A DNA stretch of 64,000 nt. Source: Siphonodentalium dalli (lineage: Eukaryota; Mollusca; Scaphopoda; Gadilida; Siphonodentaliidae). Positions 1 to 12,949 of this stretch are shown piece after piece (the stretch's first letter is position 1; each line of letters opens with the position of its first letter). A program made the position numbers and the translations under genes. Under the pieces are notes generated by a model, which was not told the origin of the DNA, did not search any database, and worked only from the letters and a program-made list of their open reading frames with translations. The DNA is taken from NCBI GenBank assembly GCA_032622095.1, contig CP136068.1:160043465-160107464 (forward strand). Reading direction: 5' to 3'.

Positions 1-125
1 CCCAATTGATCATACTGGGACCCAACATAATTCTTTTGCTGAACATTGAGCCCGGGGACATTGCTTAAGTGATTAAAGACGTGTTCAGGCTTCCAGACCC
101 CAAATTACAACAACAACGCATTTTG
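1..125 (-). repeat. Partial copy of a dispersed repeat (also at 3.44-4.19 kb)
   Basis: Read on the minus strand, this segment matches the stretch around 3845-3955: a GTTGTTGTAA-like start, then GGGGTCTGGAAGCCTGAACAC and a GGGTCCCA block in the same order. It is therefore a third, inverted and partial copy of the 375-bp unit duplicated at 3.44-4.19 kb. It has no coding potential. It may continue beyond the start of the window. Confidence 0.6.
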
Positions 126-169
126 CTATTACATACAATAAGTGTCGCATATCAATCAACCAATCAATA

Positions 170-535
170 GTTTATTCTCAAAAAAACAATAATGGTATAC
201 AGAGATTACAATAATTGGACAGCTGGGAAACCCAGCATGTCCGACGTATAAATGCACAAGTACTCCATTCGCGTTTAAGATTGAAATGCAGTAGTTTGAA
301 CTATGGCCAATTGAGTAATCACATTAAAACGTCCCCTCTCTGTCATTGTGGCAAACAGAAAAAGCATATCATTACTTTTTGGAATACAGTGGTCCTAAGA
401 CTGAACGTCTATGCGCCATACTGAATGTAATTTTATCAGAAATACTCTTTTTATGTACAGCAACTCAGTCATCGCGAACATATTAAAATAGTTGACGGGG
501 TTCAGACATTTATCTCGAAAACAAAGCGATTTCCA
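170..535 (+). pseudogene. LINE reverse-transcriptase C-terminal remnant
   Basis: The plus-strand reading from about 215 encodes an Arg-rich HSRLRLKCSSLN segment, then HIKTSPLCHCGKQKKH. This is the C-terminal Cys-rich end typical of LINE ORF2 proteins, where a CxCG motif is followed by a His/Phe-rich stretch. The same type of domain appears at 38.7 kb (CTCGTEIEDALHFF). The reading stops at 422-424, but downstream codons in the same frame still read like the end of the domain (VQTFISKTKRF, to about 535), so one in-frame stop breaks it. Endonuclease and catalytic reverse-transcriptase parts are absent. It is a dead 3' fragment. The family assignment rests on motif pattern only. Confidence 0.6.
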
Positions 536-779
536 TAACGCTGCCATTTGTTAAAACTTCGTGAAAAGCATTGAAACCCTGCTGAGTGCGAAATTTACCA
601 CCACCAGATCGTCTGCAATCTCACGGCGACGGGCGTATCAATGACGAAAATAACATTATATGTGTAGCATTGCGTCCAATCAGCTCCAACGAAACCATGT
701 GTATATAATTGTATCCAATCAGTTCCAACTGGATTACATCCTAATTTTCCCCATACAATCTCTCTCCCAGATAAATTGT

Positions 780-3420
780 TTCCCTCCGGATAGAACTACC
801 ACATACTTATATATCGCATAGTTTCGGCCACAATATATGTTGATATTGAATTCATAATCCCTTCAGTACATGATGTGTTCAAGACTTCAAATAGGGTAGG
901 GGTACATACAACAGTGAACATTTGCCAGCCGCTTGTTGTGGGGTGCCACACGATGCAGACTTTCGGGAACCAACACATATGTATATTCTGATAGAAACTA
1001 ACCTTTGGTCAAGCCCTCAATTAACATTGGGGTCATATCATTTCACCATGTGGTGTCTTCCAAGACTTCAAATAAAGTAGGGGTCCTCAAAATTTTGCCT
1101 TTCTTATTTTCCAGTCACTTTTCGTTAATTGCTCATTCTTTCAGAACCCAAGTCCATCTATTTACATTGTTTACGTCCATGTACAATTAACTCGCCATTG
1201 TCCATACACGCAGTCAATGATGATATCGTTCCAGTCCGTGGTGTGTTCTAATCTTCAAATTGGGAAGGGGGTAATACAATCATTGAAAAATCGCATTATT
1301 TATTTTTCAGTCACTTTTTGTAAAGTGTCCCTGACTGTCGGGTATTAACCAATCTATAAAACTTGTGTATTTCTTTATATAATAGCCATTTGTCCAGATC
1401 GTCGTTTGACCCTGAGGGCACATCCATTCAGTTCGTTGTAGGTTCAGTGGTTTACATGGGGTAGGGGTCGCTTAAAATTCGCCTACATCGTTTGCCATCC
1501 GCTTTGTGTAAGGTGCCACGGTGTTCTCGCGAACGGCGGGCTCGCGAGACCATTGCATCTTTTCTGACAGAACAGCCATTCGGCCACAATCTCGGATAAT
1601 ATGAATAGATTATGCCTTGAGCTAGTGGTGTGTTCAAGACTTCAAATAGGGATGGAGTCCCCTGAGAGTAAAATTTTGCCATTCCATTTGCTGACGTGCC
1701 ATAGGCTTTCGGGAACCATCTCATCCATAACAGATTCGTATTGCCAGAAAATAATCCCATTTGTCCACAACTTCAGTTAACATTGAGAGCATATCATTTT
1801 GTTAAGACTTCAAGTTGGATAGTGGGGTCCTCAAGATATAGAAAATTCGCCTTCTTGTTTGCCAGCCGATTTTTGTAAAGTGTTCCAGGATTTCGGGGGA
1901 ACCAAATCACCCATATATCAATTAATAATTCCATAATAGCAATACCTTTCGATCACACACTCAGCTAAGTATGAGAGAATATAACTTCAGTTCATGCTAT
2001 GATCAAGATATTAAATGGGTTAATGGGCCCCCCCCCAAAACAGTGAGTATTCGCCTTTCTCTTAAATCAACAACTTTTTGTAAAGTGGCCCAGACATTCA
2101 AGACCCTGGTATACTATACTCTTCATATAGCGTCCATTTATCTACACACGCAGTTAATAATGGGAGCACATCCTTTCGGTTCATTGTGTTTCCCATGACT
2201 GCAAATGGGGTAGTGTGGCCTAACACATTACATTTCGTATTTGCCAGCCGCCTTTTGTAAAGTGTTCCAGGATTTCGAGAACAAAACACCCATACAAATT
2301 GTAAATAATACATGAGAGCATATAGATTCGGTTCAGTGTGTGCTAAAGAGTTTAGAAGGGTTATGGGTACCCAAAACAGTGAGATTTCGCCTTCTCTTTG
2401 CTAGGCACTTTTTTGTAAAGTGTCCCAGACATTGGGAAGCCAGCCAACCCACCCATCGTGCAACGAAGAGGTATATTTCCTGAATTACATACAATTTGTC
2501 CACACCCAGTTAATATTGAGAACATGTCCATCCATTAGTGTGTTTAAGACTTTTTAAATGGGGTAGGGTGCTCAAAGAAAATATTCAGCTTTGGTTTTTG
2601 CCAGCCGCCTTTTGTAAAGTACCCTAGGATTTTGGGAACCAAACTACCCATATAACATGTATATTCCCTGATAGCAATACCTTCCGTTCACACTGTGATT
2701 TAATAATAAAAGCATGAATATTCGGCGCATTGTGTTTTCAAGAGTTTAAATGGGCATATAAAGGGGTCCCACAAAACAAAAAATATTCGCCTTTGGAGTT
2801 TGCCATCCGATTTTCGTAAAGTGCTAAAGGCTTTCGGGATACAACCAACCCATCCATCAACACCATGTATGCGCCCCGATATTACTATTTTTTGCCCACA
2901 TCCTCAGTTAATATTTACAGCAATCATTTCAGTTCGTGAGTTGTTCAACTTTAACACTTCAATTGTGTAGGGGGGGCCTAAAACAAAAAATTCGTCTTTC
3001 TTATTTATCAACCACTTTGTGTAAAGCGACACATGCACAACCCATCCATACAAATTATGTATTCTCTGATAGAACTACATTCCCGTCACACTCTCGGTTA
3101 TTATAGAGAATTAGAGATCATATAGCTGAATTTCGTATTGCGTTGAAGTCTTTAAATTGGGTAGAGTGTTCTTGAAAAATATAGCAAATTCGCCCTTCAT
3201 ATTTGCCAAGCAAAGTGCCACACTGTTTCGGGAACAAACCCATCCATAAACATTGTATATTTCCTTATGTAACTGTCCTTTATAATTACATGATTCTTAA
3301 TATTGAGATCGTATTTGTTCAGTTCGTGGTGTGTTCAGGACGTCTAATAGGGCGGGGGAGCAATATGATTTTGTTCTGTATGATTATGGTAGTCTATATT
3401 ATGTGTCGTTTAGAACAAAT
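780..3420 (+). repeat. Degenerate tandem array, unit about 187 bp, about 14 copies
   Basis: A recurring block (GTGTTCAAGACTTCAAATAG, then GGGTAGGGGT, TTTGCCAGCCG, TTTTGTAAAGTGTCCCAG, TTTCGGGAACCAA, CCCATCCATA and a weak TTAATATTGAGAGCATAT) returns near 880, 1060, 1242, 1441, 1629, 1801, 1998, 2184, 2335, 2540, 2726, 2940, 3140 and 3330. Spacing is 150-210 bp and usually 180-195. Copies are strongly diverged from each other, so the array is old. All open frames here are short and do not follow the repeat. Confidence 0.75.
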
Positions 3421-3439
3421 ACTTCAGTTGCTCAAAGTC

Positions 3440-4190
3440 GATATGTGTTAATATAAAATTACATGTCATAAATAAAATATTGTGTTGTTGTGGTTGTTGT
3501 AACTGGGGGTTTAATTGGAAACCTGAGGTCATCTAAAACCAGGCTCGCCGTGTCTACGGATCAGGTTTTCATCACACGAATAATGATCATTAGAATAATT
3601 TAGAAAGGTCTGTCTTGTTATCATAAATATATAGTTTTTCTACCAATTCGCATCCAGGGGAGCGGTACCTAATTCCAATAGCTTGAATACCGTTGACAAT
3701 TTCTGTCAAAATCTTTCTACTTGTGATGTCCAGATAACTACTGAGCCATATGAATTATATAGTTGGTCACGTGTTGTTTATAACAAATGTTTTAGTACTT
3801 AACATCGATGTCAATGCATGCAAAATTACCTGTTTTCAATAAAATAATTGTTGTTGGTGTAACTGGGGGTCTGAAAGCCTGAACACATCTGTAATCGATT
3901 AAGCGGCATCTCTGGACAACACTTTCAGTTCAAGATTCATATTGGGTCCCATTCAGATCAATTCGAAAATGTTTGTAATGTCATTATTAAAAATATGTAT
4001 ATTTTTTTCGACCAAAAACGTGTTTGGGGGAGGGGTAGCTAAAATCCAATATCTCGCAAACCGTTTAAATTTTTTGTTAACTTCTTTCTTCATATGCTTG
4101 TCAGATAACTACTACACCATATGGATTAAATATTTCAATATTATTGCAATATCCGTTTGAATGATAATGTTCGAAAAATATAATATTTTT
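3440..4190 (+). repeat. Two tandem copies of a 375-bp unit
   Basis: The stretch with TTGTTGTAACTGGGGGT, AAACCTGA, TCCAGATAACTACT and CATATG-AATTA occurs first at about 3440-3815 and again at about 3815-4190, diverged. Part of it is found inverted at 1-125. There is no protein-like reading. Confidence 0.55.
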
Positions 4191-4199
4191 GAAAAAGAG

Positions 4200-5470
4200 C
4201 GATTTTTCAACAAAAAATAAATGTTTCGGCTCCAAATGGCACGAAAATCCAAATGAACCAACACTTCTTGCATATCAGGTACATGTATGGTATGCTGAAG
4301 TCATTTTAACGCCTACAATGTGGGCTATTAACTTAGGACATAGCCGCAGGGCTCACTTTACCAAAATCGTTAATTTCTGGGAAAAGTCACTGGTGGGTAT
4401 CGTTCATCGTCGATTTGAGAATAGCCACCCCCAATTCCGTTATTTTTCACTATCATTTTCGTCTACAGTATATATTTCTCCTTCAAAAAAAGTTGGTTTT
4501 AACTTGTTCTACCGTGGGTAGGGGTACCCGACCACTTTTGGCGTTTGGCCGCTGTACTATAAAGAGAGATTGGGTTATCTGCCGACCAGGTGGCGCTCCG
4601 ACTATTGCAGGTGCAACGAGAGTAAACATATAATTGTCGTGCTTGCTGTTTACTGTAAGAAGTTATAAATAACTCACATGATATGATGCAGCGGCGACAT
4701 GCTCTGTTATCTACATGTTGAGTGTACCATACGCCGTGTTAATTGGATTGATCCACGCCAGTAGTGCGAATGTAAGCAATGGCTAATTGTTTTTCTCATT
4801 GCTTAACTATATTATTTGTTAATCTAAAAAATCATGTCTGGCAATACTCAGTTATAGCTACAATAGCTATATGTAGCTACATTTTGGTTGATATTGTAAA
4901 ACAATAGTTTACCCTATCTGCATTCCATTCAAGCAATACCGCGATATGTTGTAACTAAGGGTGGGGGTATTATGTTGTCACAACTTATGAAACCACCGCC
5001 CATGACATTTAGGTCGCACCAGCTTGCGGACTATCCGAGAAGCATAGCTAAGCACATGCATATGTTTAGAAATTGGTTATGATATGTGATATGGGACTCA
5101 GGTCCATCCATATATGATCTATTCTTCTTCTATTTAAGTACAGTTGTCAGGAAAAAGTAACAATGTTGGAACAGTTTGTTAATAAGACATGAAAATGGTA
5201 CCAGTATTTAATACGAGTAGAATCAAATCATGTTCTTGTATATATAAATGATTTTTTGTTGAGTTGGGTTATCTCTATTCCACCAGATCCATCCACCATC
5301 TATAATCATATGTACATGTAGCTACAATAGCAACATATGGATATTTTAGCTATAGTTGGTCATTGCCAGGCATGATAGTTAATGACCGTGTTGCAAAAAT
5401 GATTTTTAGAAGTGCGAGTATCTGTGTCTATAATATGGTACCCATATGTACGTATTTGTCAATAAATATA
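4200..5470. other. Noncoding, nothing recognised
   Basis: The DNA is AT-rich with short open frames only, the longest about 110 codons and without recognisable motifs. Short runs such as ATGTAGCTACA occur in both orientations around 4860-4890 and 5312-5330, but they do not build a clear element. Confidence 0.5.
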
Positions 5471-5479
5471 AAAATGGTT

Positions 5480-5810
5480 GTTTTACCCCCCCCCCCCGCA
5501 ACGATGTTGTGGGGGTATACTGGAATCAGATTGTCCGTCCGTCGTCCGTCCGTCGTCCGTGGACACAAATTTGTCCGGATGTTTTCTCGGTCGTTTTGTG
5601 ATCATTTTCCGTGAAACTAGGCACAGACATCAACCACCATGGGAACCTGTGCACATGCGATTATGACATATGTCGGAGTTTTTTTGTGGAGTTATTTCCC
5701 TTTTTAGACTTCGAACATTTTTTGCAACATGCATAATTTTGTCCGAGCTTGTATTCCTGCATTTTCGGTAAATAGTTTAGGATTAGGGTTAGGGGTTAGG
5801 TTTGTGCACC
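5480..5810 (+). repeat. Dispersed-repeat-like segment with poly-C and (GTCC)n
   Basis: A C-rich run is followed by GTTGTGGGGGTATACTGG, a GTCCGTCCGTCGTCC microsatellite and GACACAAATTTGTCCGG. Near 5775-5800 lies a short TTAGGG-like stretch of about three units. The segment resembles an interspersed repeat head, but it is the only copy in the window, so the call is tentative. Confidence 0.35.
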
Positions 5811-6301
5811 TGCAATGGGAATCTTTTATTTTATTATTTTAACTAAATGTTTACTGACATGTGAAACATCTTAGTGTTTTAAAAACACGGGGGTGTCCTT
5901 AGTCCCATTGGGAGAGTCACACCTCTAGTTACGATTTCCAATCTGCCCATGAGAACACTGGCACTTACCAGAACAATGGGTTCTGTGATACCCTACCAAA
6001 CACTGCTTTGGTTTTCAGTTTACCAGTCATGACATTGAATCGTTTTGCATGTTCGAATTTGTCCGTCATGTCGGTCAGTTTGCAAATTCTTCCGAATAAA
6101 GAACACATTCGTTTTAATCTTTCTCCGGTCTATAACGGTTCACCGATTGTCCACGTGTATCTATTTCGATGTCACGTACTATGTTTTCCAATATTATCGA
6201 TAATGTCATATCGATTTTCATGAAGTTATCTTCCGGTGTTAACTCGAGTTCTTAAAATAGCGCAAATTGAAAGGTAATTTTAAAAACGTTTTAAACTATT
6301 T
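5811..6301. other. Noncoding, nothing recognised
   Basis: Unremarkable AT-rich sequence between the repeat at 5.5 kb and the left TIR of the 2.4-kb element. No open frame resembles a known protein. Confidence 0.4.
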
Positions 6302-8724
6302 GGTCCGAATCGGCATCTCCAGTTTAGACCTAGTTTAAACTACCAGTTTAAACTGGGTTTTATTAGTAAAACCAAGTTTTTCTCCACCGCTGGGACGACA
6401 TAGATTTGGTCGATTGCGTTACCTGTGGGCCTCACTTGTCCAATTGCAAGAATAGGAGGCGTGGTCTGTCTGTTTATTATCGCTACTTGTCAATTCATTG
6501 TCCGGTCACGCGACCTGTTGTCGCTATATAATCTCCTAATCAGGGGAATAACCCGTGCGCTTTGAGAAATCACGACGAATGCACGGTCTGTTGTATAACG
6601 GTTAGATATTATCTAATATCATGGACGAACGTGACTTTTGGAACTCAAAAATATCTCTTGAGGGCATGGGTGGGGGCCCGCCACAAATACCCCATAGAAA
6701 CACCACCACCCCGGGGTTACCATCCGGACGGGTGAAAATGGGGTATGGATCATTTTTGAGATGGGAAGGATTTCTGCGAATTTGACGGCATGAATGGGTG
6801 GCTCGCCCATAATACCCGATAGAAACATCACCCCTCACCCCGGGATAACAGGGGTATGGACGGTAAGGATTTAGGCTAATTAATTTGGCAGCAGGAGTGG
6901 GTGGCACGATCAAAATACACCATAGAACCACCCCTACCCACCCCTTGCCGGGGGGAGGGGTCCTACCAGAGGAGGTGGAAATTGGTTACGCCCAAATACC
7001 GAATAGAAACACCCCAACCCTCACCCCCGGGGAAGGGTACCTCAAATAACACATATAAACACCCCACCCCTCACATCCGGGCGGGGTGGGGTGGGTTACC
7101 ACCCGAGGGTTGAAGATGGTATGTGGCCTGCTCCAAATATCCCATATAGACACCCTACCCTCATCCCTGGAGGGTACCACCCTGCTGGGGTGAAAATGGG
7201 GTATGGAGCATTTTATTCATTATTCGCAAAAACATGCCTCTGTTGGTCAATATTACGATTGTGTAGGTGGCCCGCCCCAAATACCCCATAGAATGGGGTA
7301 TGGACCGTTATCGAGATCGGTAAGGATTTCGGCCAATATGACGTCATTGGTGGGCGGCCCGCCCTCAAATATAGTCATAGAAACACCCCCACCCTTACCG
7401 CGGGTGAAAATGGGGTCCGAGTGGGGGTGGGGTGTTTATATGGGGGGCATTTGGGATGTGCCACCCACCGTTCTCGAAAATGGTCCATACTCCATTTCAC
7501 CCCCTCGGGGTGGTACCTCCGGGTGAGGTTTTTATAGGGGGTAGTTGAAGCGGGCTACCCACACTGCTGACGTCAAATTGACCGAAATCCTTACCGTTCT
7601 CGAAAATGGTCCATACCCCATTTTCACCTCCTGGGGTGGTCCCCCAGCGTTCAGGGGTGGGCTGTTTCTATGGGACATTTGAGCGGGCCATCCATCCATG
7701 CCGAAATCCTTACCAGTCTCGAAAATGGTCCATATCCCACGTTCACCCCATCGGTGGTACCCCCCCCCCCCCCCGGATGTGAGGGGTGGGGTGTTTCTAT
7801 GGGTTATTTGGGGCGAGCCACCCACCCAAACTATCAAATTGGTCGAAATCCTTACAGTTCTCCAAAATAGTCCATACTCCACCCCCTCAGGGTGGCCGTT
7901 AACCTCCCCCGGGTGAAGGCTGTGGTGTTTCTGATAGGTATTTGGGCGGGCCACCAACCCATGCGCCAAATTGACCGAAAGAGACCTTTTTGTGAATAAG
8001 GAATCAGTTTCAAAAGTCATGTTCGTGTCTAACGTGTCAATCTGATCAGTCCGATCCCGCCATGCTCTCAGCCGCCAAATCGACATCCGAACGAGCGAAT
8101 TGCAAACAGACATATATAGCAAGAAATCATCCATCACACTTACACATATTTTGTTAGAATTTATCTCATAAGTACCGACATCGCCTCCCCGAATTCCACT
8201 AAGACTCTCCTGCATCTACATTGAGTGACAAACGCCCGCGCATAAACGCCTCCCCCAATTCAAAATAAACACTCCCATATTCACGAAGAAACACCATCAA
8301 TATTGGGCGAAAAATATCGGCCGAATAATTAAACCCAAAAAACTAGGTTTTAGTCAAACCTGGGGTAGGGTGGTTTAACTTTGAATTTTTTTCAAAGTAT
8401 ATTTAAAGGTATATGTTCGAGGCGAGACGTATGGTACGTATAAATCATATATACCTAAGCTTATACTGATGATTATATAGCCAATTCACCACAAACAATT
8501 AGTAATATTACCATAACTTTATCACGTTAATAAAACCTAGTTTCAACTTAAACTGAGTTTATCACAAAACTTGGTTTAAGTACGCTAAAATCCAGTTTTA
8601 CTCCCATAAACCTGGTTTAACTACTGTAAAACCAAGTTTAAACCCTACTTAAACCTAGTTTAAACTGGAGTTAAACCTGGTCTAGAATAAAACCTAGTCT
8701 AAACCAGAGATGCCGATTCGGACC
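6302..8724 (+). mobile_element. Complete 2.4-kb non-autonomous TIR element, copy 1
   Basis: It starts GGTCCGAATCGGCATCTC and ends with the inverse, GATGCCGATTCGGACC, giving TIRs of about 28 bp with a few mismatches, flanked by TTT on both sides. Inside the ends lie iterated TTTAAAC/GTTTAAAC-type motifs (AAACCTAGTTTAAAC and variants). The core at about 6650-7990 is an array of units of roughly 125 bp containing GTTCTCGAAAATGGTCCAT, ACCCCATTTTCACCCC, GGTGTTTCTATGGGG and GGGCGGGCCACCCA. Units left of about 7440 run in one orientation and units to the right in the other, so the whole core can fold back. Open frames across it (up to 227 codons) are products of the GC-rich repeat and show no transposase motifs. 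A second copy is at 36.4-38.6 kb. Confidence 0.8.
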
Positions 8725-8927
8725 TTTGTGACTCTTGTAAATCATTTTCCAGAAGTCTTGGAACCATATTTTCGCAACAGATCTTTCAACGCAGGTAATC
8801 TCTAGCCGTCGTGTATGGTACCATTGTTAACGTTTGATGCAATATATCCACATCCATTTCTTATATCAATGGTTGTAAACTCCTTCATGATTGGAGCTTC
8901 CTGAATTTTTTCGAAAACACTGTGTCA

Positions 8928-9100
8928 ATGCATACTCTTATATATGCAAGTCTCCCATAGGGAACATCGCATATATACATGTAATATAATACATTGAACT
9001 AACAATATTTACCTTTACGTTGTAAGACAGTGCATTTTATTGTATATGCGAAGCTCCTTATGGGAGACTCGGTATATAAGGGCATGGACTGGTACATGAT
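8928..9100. mobile_element. Diverged copy of the hairpin-ended element
   Basis: The left end, TGTGTCAATGCATACTCTTA, followed by TATATGCAAG, CCCATAGGG and CGCATATATA, mirrors the consensus end seen at 31.2 kb. The right end has TATATGCGAAG, TATGGGAG and TATATAAG in the order expected of the opposite hairpin. Many substitutions mean it is older than the copies at 31.2 and 34.6 kb. Confidence 0.5.
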
Positions 9101-10324
9101 ATGTAATGCTGCAACAGCGCATCTTCCGTCATGAAAGGTTTCATTAACCAGCGTTGATCTTCGCAGCGTCACCTATCGCCGACAAGGGCAATTAATTCAC
9201 TGGCATCTCTCAGTAAACAACGTGTGTGAATTCACATGAACTTTGTTTAATTATTCTGTCGGTCGAAACCAATGACACTAATCGATATGCCAGTCATTTT
9301 TTATATTTTAATATACCTTAATAGAATGTACAATTTTTCAAACCTACTAAAACAATTGTAACTAACATATTTTTCAAATTCTAACACAGTTGCTCAAGAA
9401 AAACAAGCAGCAAGCGTGTGCACATGGTCGGCCTGCAGTGGCGTAGGTGGTTCATAGCTTTTTACGCAGTGGGGCTGCAGTTGTTGATTGATGCACATTG
9501 GAAACATTCGTTGTAAACTGTATGGTGATTTGTACTGATTCTTACGGGCGCTAATTGTTTGAATGTACAGGGTGTGTGATTATACATCTTTGCATGTACT
9601 TATATGATTTAATGCTAGAAGTGTGCTCAATGCTGCTCATATTGAGCATTTAATTTAGTTTGAAGTTCCAAACCTTCCTCGTCATATGTATCGCAAATAC
9701 TTATATCAACTGTCAGAAGATGTACTTAAAGCTGTCGGTATCTGAATGCAGAACGGTGTTGCTTTCATAAATACATATTATTTTGATACATTTTACTATA
9801 GTTTTTGGAAGAAATCACGACAGATGTCTTCGCGTTGAAAGTGTAAGTATTTAAGTTTAATCATACATTTTGAACAGAGTTGCTAGCAGGTCCCGTTATC
9901 ATATGGGGAACTATATGCCTATGCAAAGCATTAATTTATAGCAATACACATTCAGTGTATACTTCTAGTATGACACCTATTTACAGTATACGTATTGTGA
10001 CGTAGAGTAATGATTGATGTCATCCGAAAAAATACCAGTATTTTTACAAGGTCAATTCCATCATCTCTATTATTCAGTCTGCAAATAATATATGTATATT
10101 TGACTTGCTATTTGTAACTATCATTAATACATAAAATAAACCAATTACTTCTCAAAAACGCACATTGATTGTCTACATCCACGCGATCATCTCCCGATCA
10201 TAACATAGGTCTTCGTGTGATAATTAATTTACCAATTTGTTATATTAATATCCCAGTCTGTTCTCCCAAAAACCCGCACATTATCTGCTTATAACATAAC
10301 TTGTTTTATGTTGATAGTCTCCCT

Positions 10325-10423
10325 AGAATCGCTTTATTTTGTGTCAATGATGTGCTGAAAATGAGAGCATGAGTCACATTATTGACTCATAATGAGGCGA
10401 TTCTAAGTAGATTATGTGCAGAC
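10325..10423. repeat. Hairpin repeat with an inverted relative at 19.58 kb
   Basis: AGAATCGC, TTGTGTCAATGATGTG and a central GAGAGCATGAG are mirrored by CACATTATTGACTCA and GCGATTCT, making a stem of about 30 bp. The right part (CAATGATGTGCTG, AAATGAGAGCAT, AGTCACATTAT, CTAAGTAGATTATGTGC) is found again in reverse complement at 19579-19657. Confidence 0.6.
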
Positions 10424-12757
10424 AATACAGGACAATAATACAAATAAGCCAACTCACAACTTTTTCAGATGTACGCTCTTTAACATGTGTATTAAAACGC
10501 CATAAAACGAAATAACGGAAATGATCCATTATATGCTTCTTTTCGAATCAAATAATCACATGTTCATATTTCACGTCATATGTCGATTATGTGCGTAGTT
10601 GTGCGAGGGTCTGTTGAATAGCCCGCTTTGTGAAGAATAATCGATTTTGTCCTTTTACGATTTGGAATTGTTGAGAATAGTTCAACTTTATTTCTGTTTC
10701 TGTATTTACAAGTAATCAAGTAACGCGACACATGGGCTATTTTAAAACGATTTCCTAATGTAACTGTGTAACTACTACATTGGTTATTTTGGGGAACCGC
10801 TTTACTATTCTATTGTGAGAGTACTTGTCAAGCAAAAGTAACCAGGTAACAACATTAAAGGATATTATTAAAACTGCGTACGACTGTACAATTATAACTT
10901 GCAATTGTAGCCGCAACGTTTGAGAGTGTGTAGAATGTTGTTTACTTTTCCATTGGAAGATTCACCAGTACGAAAAATTACACAAGCCGTTTTTAAAATA
11001 TATTTTAAATGCATGACATTTGTTTAACACTTAGAGTGCCAACTACGAGTTATCTCGTACTCATTGTGCTAACCCGCACCCTTGATGTTCTTGAGAATGT
11101 TTCTAATTTTCTATTGGAATATTCTTCACTAAGCAGAAGTTACCAAGCAACTATGGAAAAGGGACGATGTTCTTAATATATTCTGGGTGTATCTATATCG
11201 CTTCGTTGTCGAAATTAGTTTAGCTAATTGTTGCTGAAATAGCAACACTGCAATAGCACGGGGAGCGAGACAATTGAGACACGTGTTATTGAGAATACTC
11301 TGATCTGTTCAAACGTAAAATGTACAATCAACAGTCCGCAATGTAAAACGAACTGTTTAAGCCGATGGTTGTTCCGGATGCGCGATGAAACAAGTTGAAT
11401 TCTAACTCGTCATTGTGAAATCGAGCACAGTTCTTAGACCTGCTCAGTTATATGAGTGCGTGACGCCATTCAATTAAATTGTATGAGGTCACAAGAATCA
11501 AATCAGCAGTTAAAATTTCACAGCTCCATAGAAAATCAAGATTGATTACTTATATTTACACTCATTTCCAACGTAGCGCGTTGCATCCACATAATATGAA
11601 GCAAGCAAGGGTCAGCGTTTGACGTCCCGTGACGTAACTTGACCAACCAACGACCTACATTCACGTTCCACAGCGCGAATGCATGCATGAGTATAATTGC
11701 ACGTTGTTCCTGTCACTGCACATTTAATTGGAATTCCGAAATAGTTCAGAATTGATAATGAATTATGCCTTGGGAGAGAGAAACTCTAAAATTATCCTTT
11801 AAATGCGTTAAATGCAATTACCTGTCTTGCGGTCGAATAACGATAACTATTTCCCAGATGTGGCCGCAGGTCTGTTGTTCAGAAGGCACAATCGAGGGTA
11901 TTCCACCGCAAGACAATCAATAATTATGTGTTTCTTTGTATACTTGAAGGGTACACCGGCGGTGCCCATGTTAAAGTTATGTTAAACGTTCTGATGTGTA
12001 CATAAAGTGGGAACAGAGAAGACAATTGCTTAAAGTGTTACATGTATTCCCATAGATTTTACATCGTAATGGCATCACAAAATTAATTCTTATACATGGA
12101 TTATAGGTAGTGGCTAAAATTTTCGGATTGTCATTTTTTTTTATCGCGATTAACTAGTCCCACTAATAAAGAAATATTTATTTATGTACAACTGCGCGGC
12201 TTCAGACGTTATAATTTTGAGTTTGCAATTAACGTTTGTTTTTATTCCATTTTAAATATCGTATATTGGGATCAAAACATGAACACCATCAATGCATTAA
12301 TTCGCAAAAATAAAAGGCGACAATTTGGTTCTACATAGAGATGTATAAATCAATCTTGTGGGTTAGACTAATATTTTGATGACACAAGGTTGTCATAGTT
12401 CTATGAAAATATAGATGTGTTAAAGAAACGACCAGGTGCTCATCTGTTCGTGGTGCTATAGCCTATATTGACTAATTATTCTCAGTTTAAAAGATATTTT
12501 GCTATATATAAGCTACATGTGCCCGACACAGTGAGATTTGAAGTTGTTATGTTAGGCTATGAATCTTTTCTTAAAAATATGAAATAAATCCTCTGTATCG
12601 GACAGATGTACCCTTGTCAGATGTCAGTATTGAATTATCCTGAACAGTCATATAACTGCGTTTTATTTTATCTCTGAAGAAACTATATGTGGCTACATAC
12701 TGCGATGGTTCAAGGTCCGTCATTTTGCAAAAATACATGTATATCTTAAATAGAATG

Positions 12758-12788
<31 letters not shown>

Positions 12789-12949
12789 CTGTTAATGCCT
12801 TCTATCTGTATGTGTTTACTAGCTCACTATGTGAATGCCCTGATTCCCGTTTATATATTTGTTCAAGTGACTTAATTCGGTCACCATCAACTTTTTGTCG
12901 GCGTTGTGAACTTTGAACGCCAAAATCTTCTTAGAACGAATTATGGAGA

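Noticed and set aside
5775-5800. TTAGGG-like telomeric sequence
   Set aside because: Only about three imperfect units; too short for an interstitial telomere claim.
7532-8215. 227-codon minus-strand open frame
   Set aside because: It runs through the GC-rich repeat units of the TIR element; its Gly/Pro/Trp-rich iterations follow the DNA repeat and no domain is visible.
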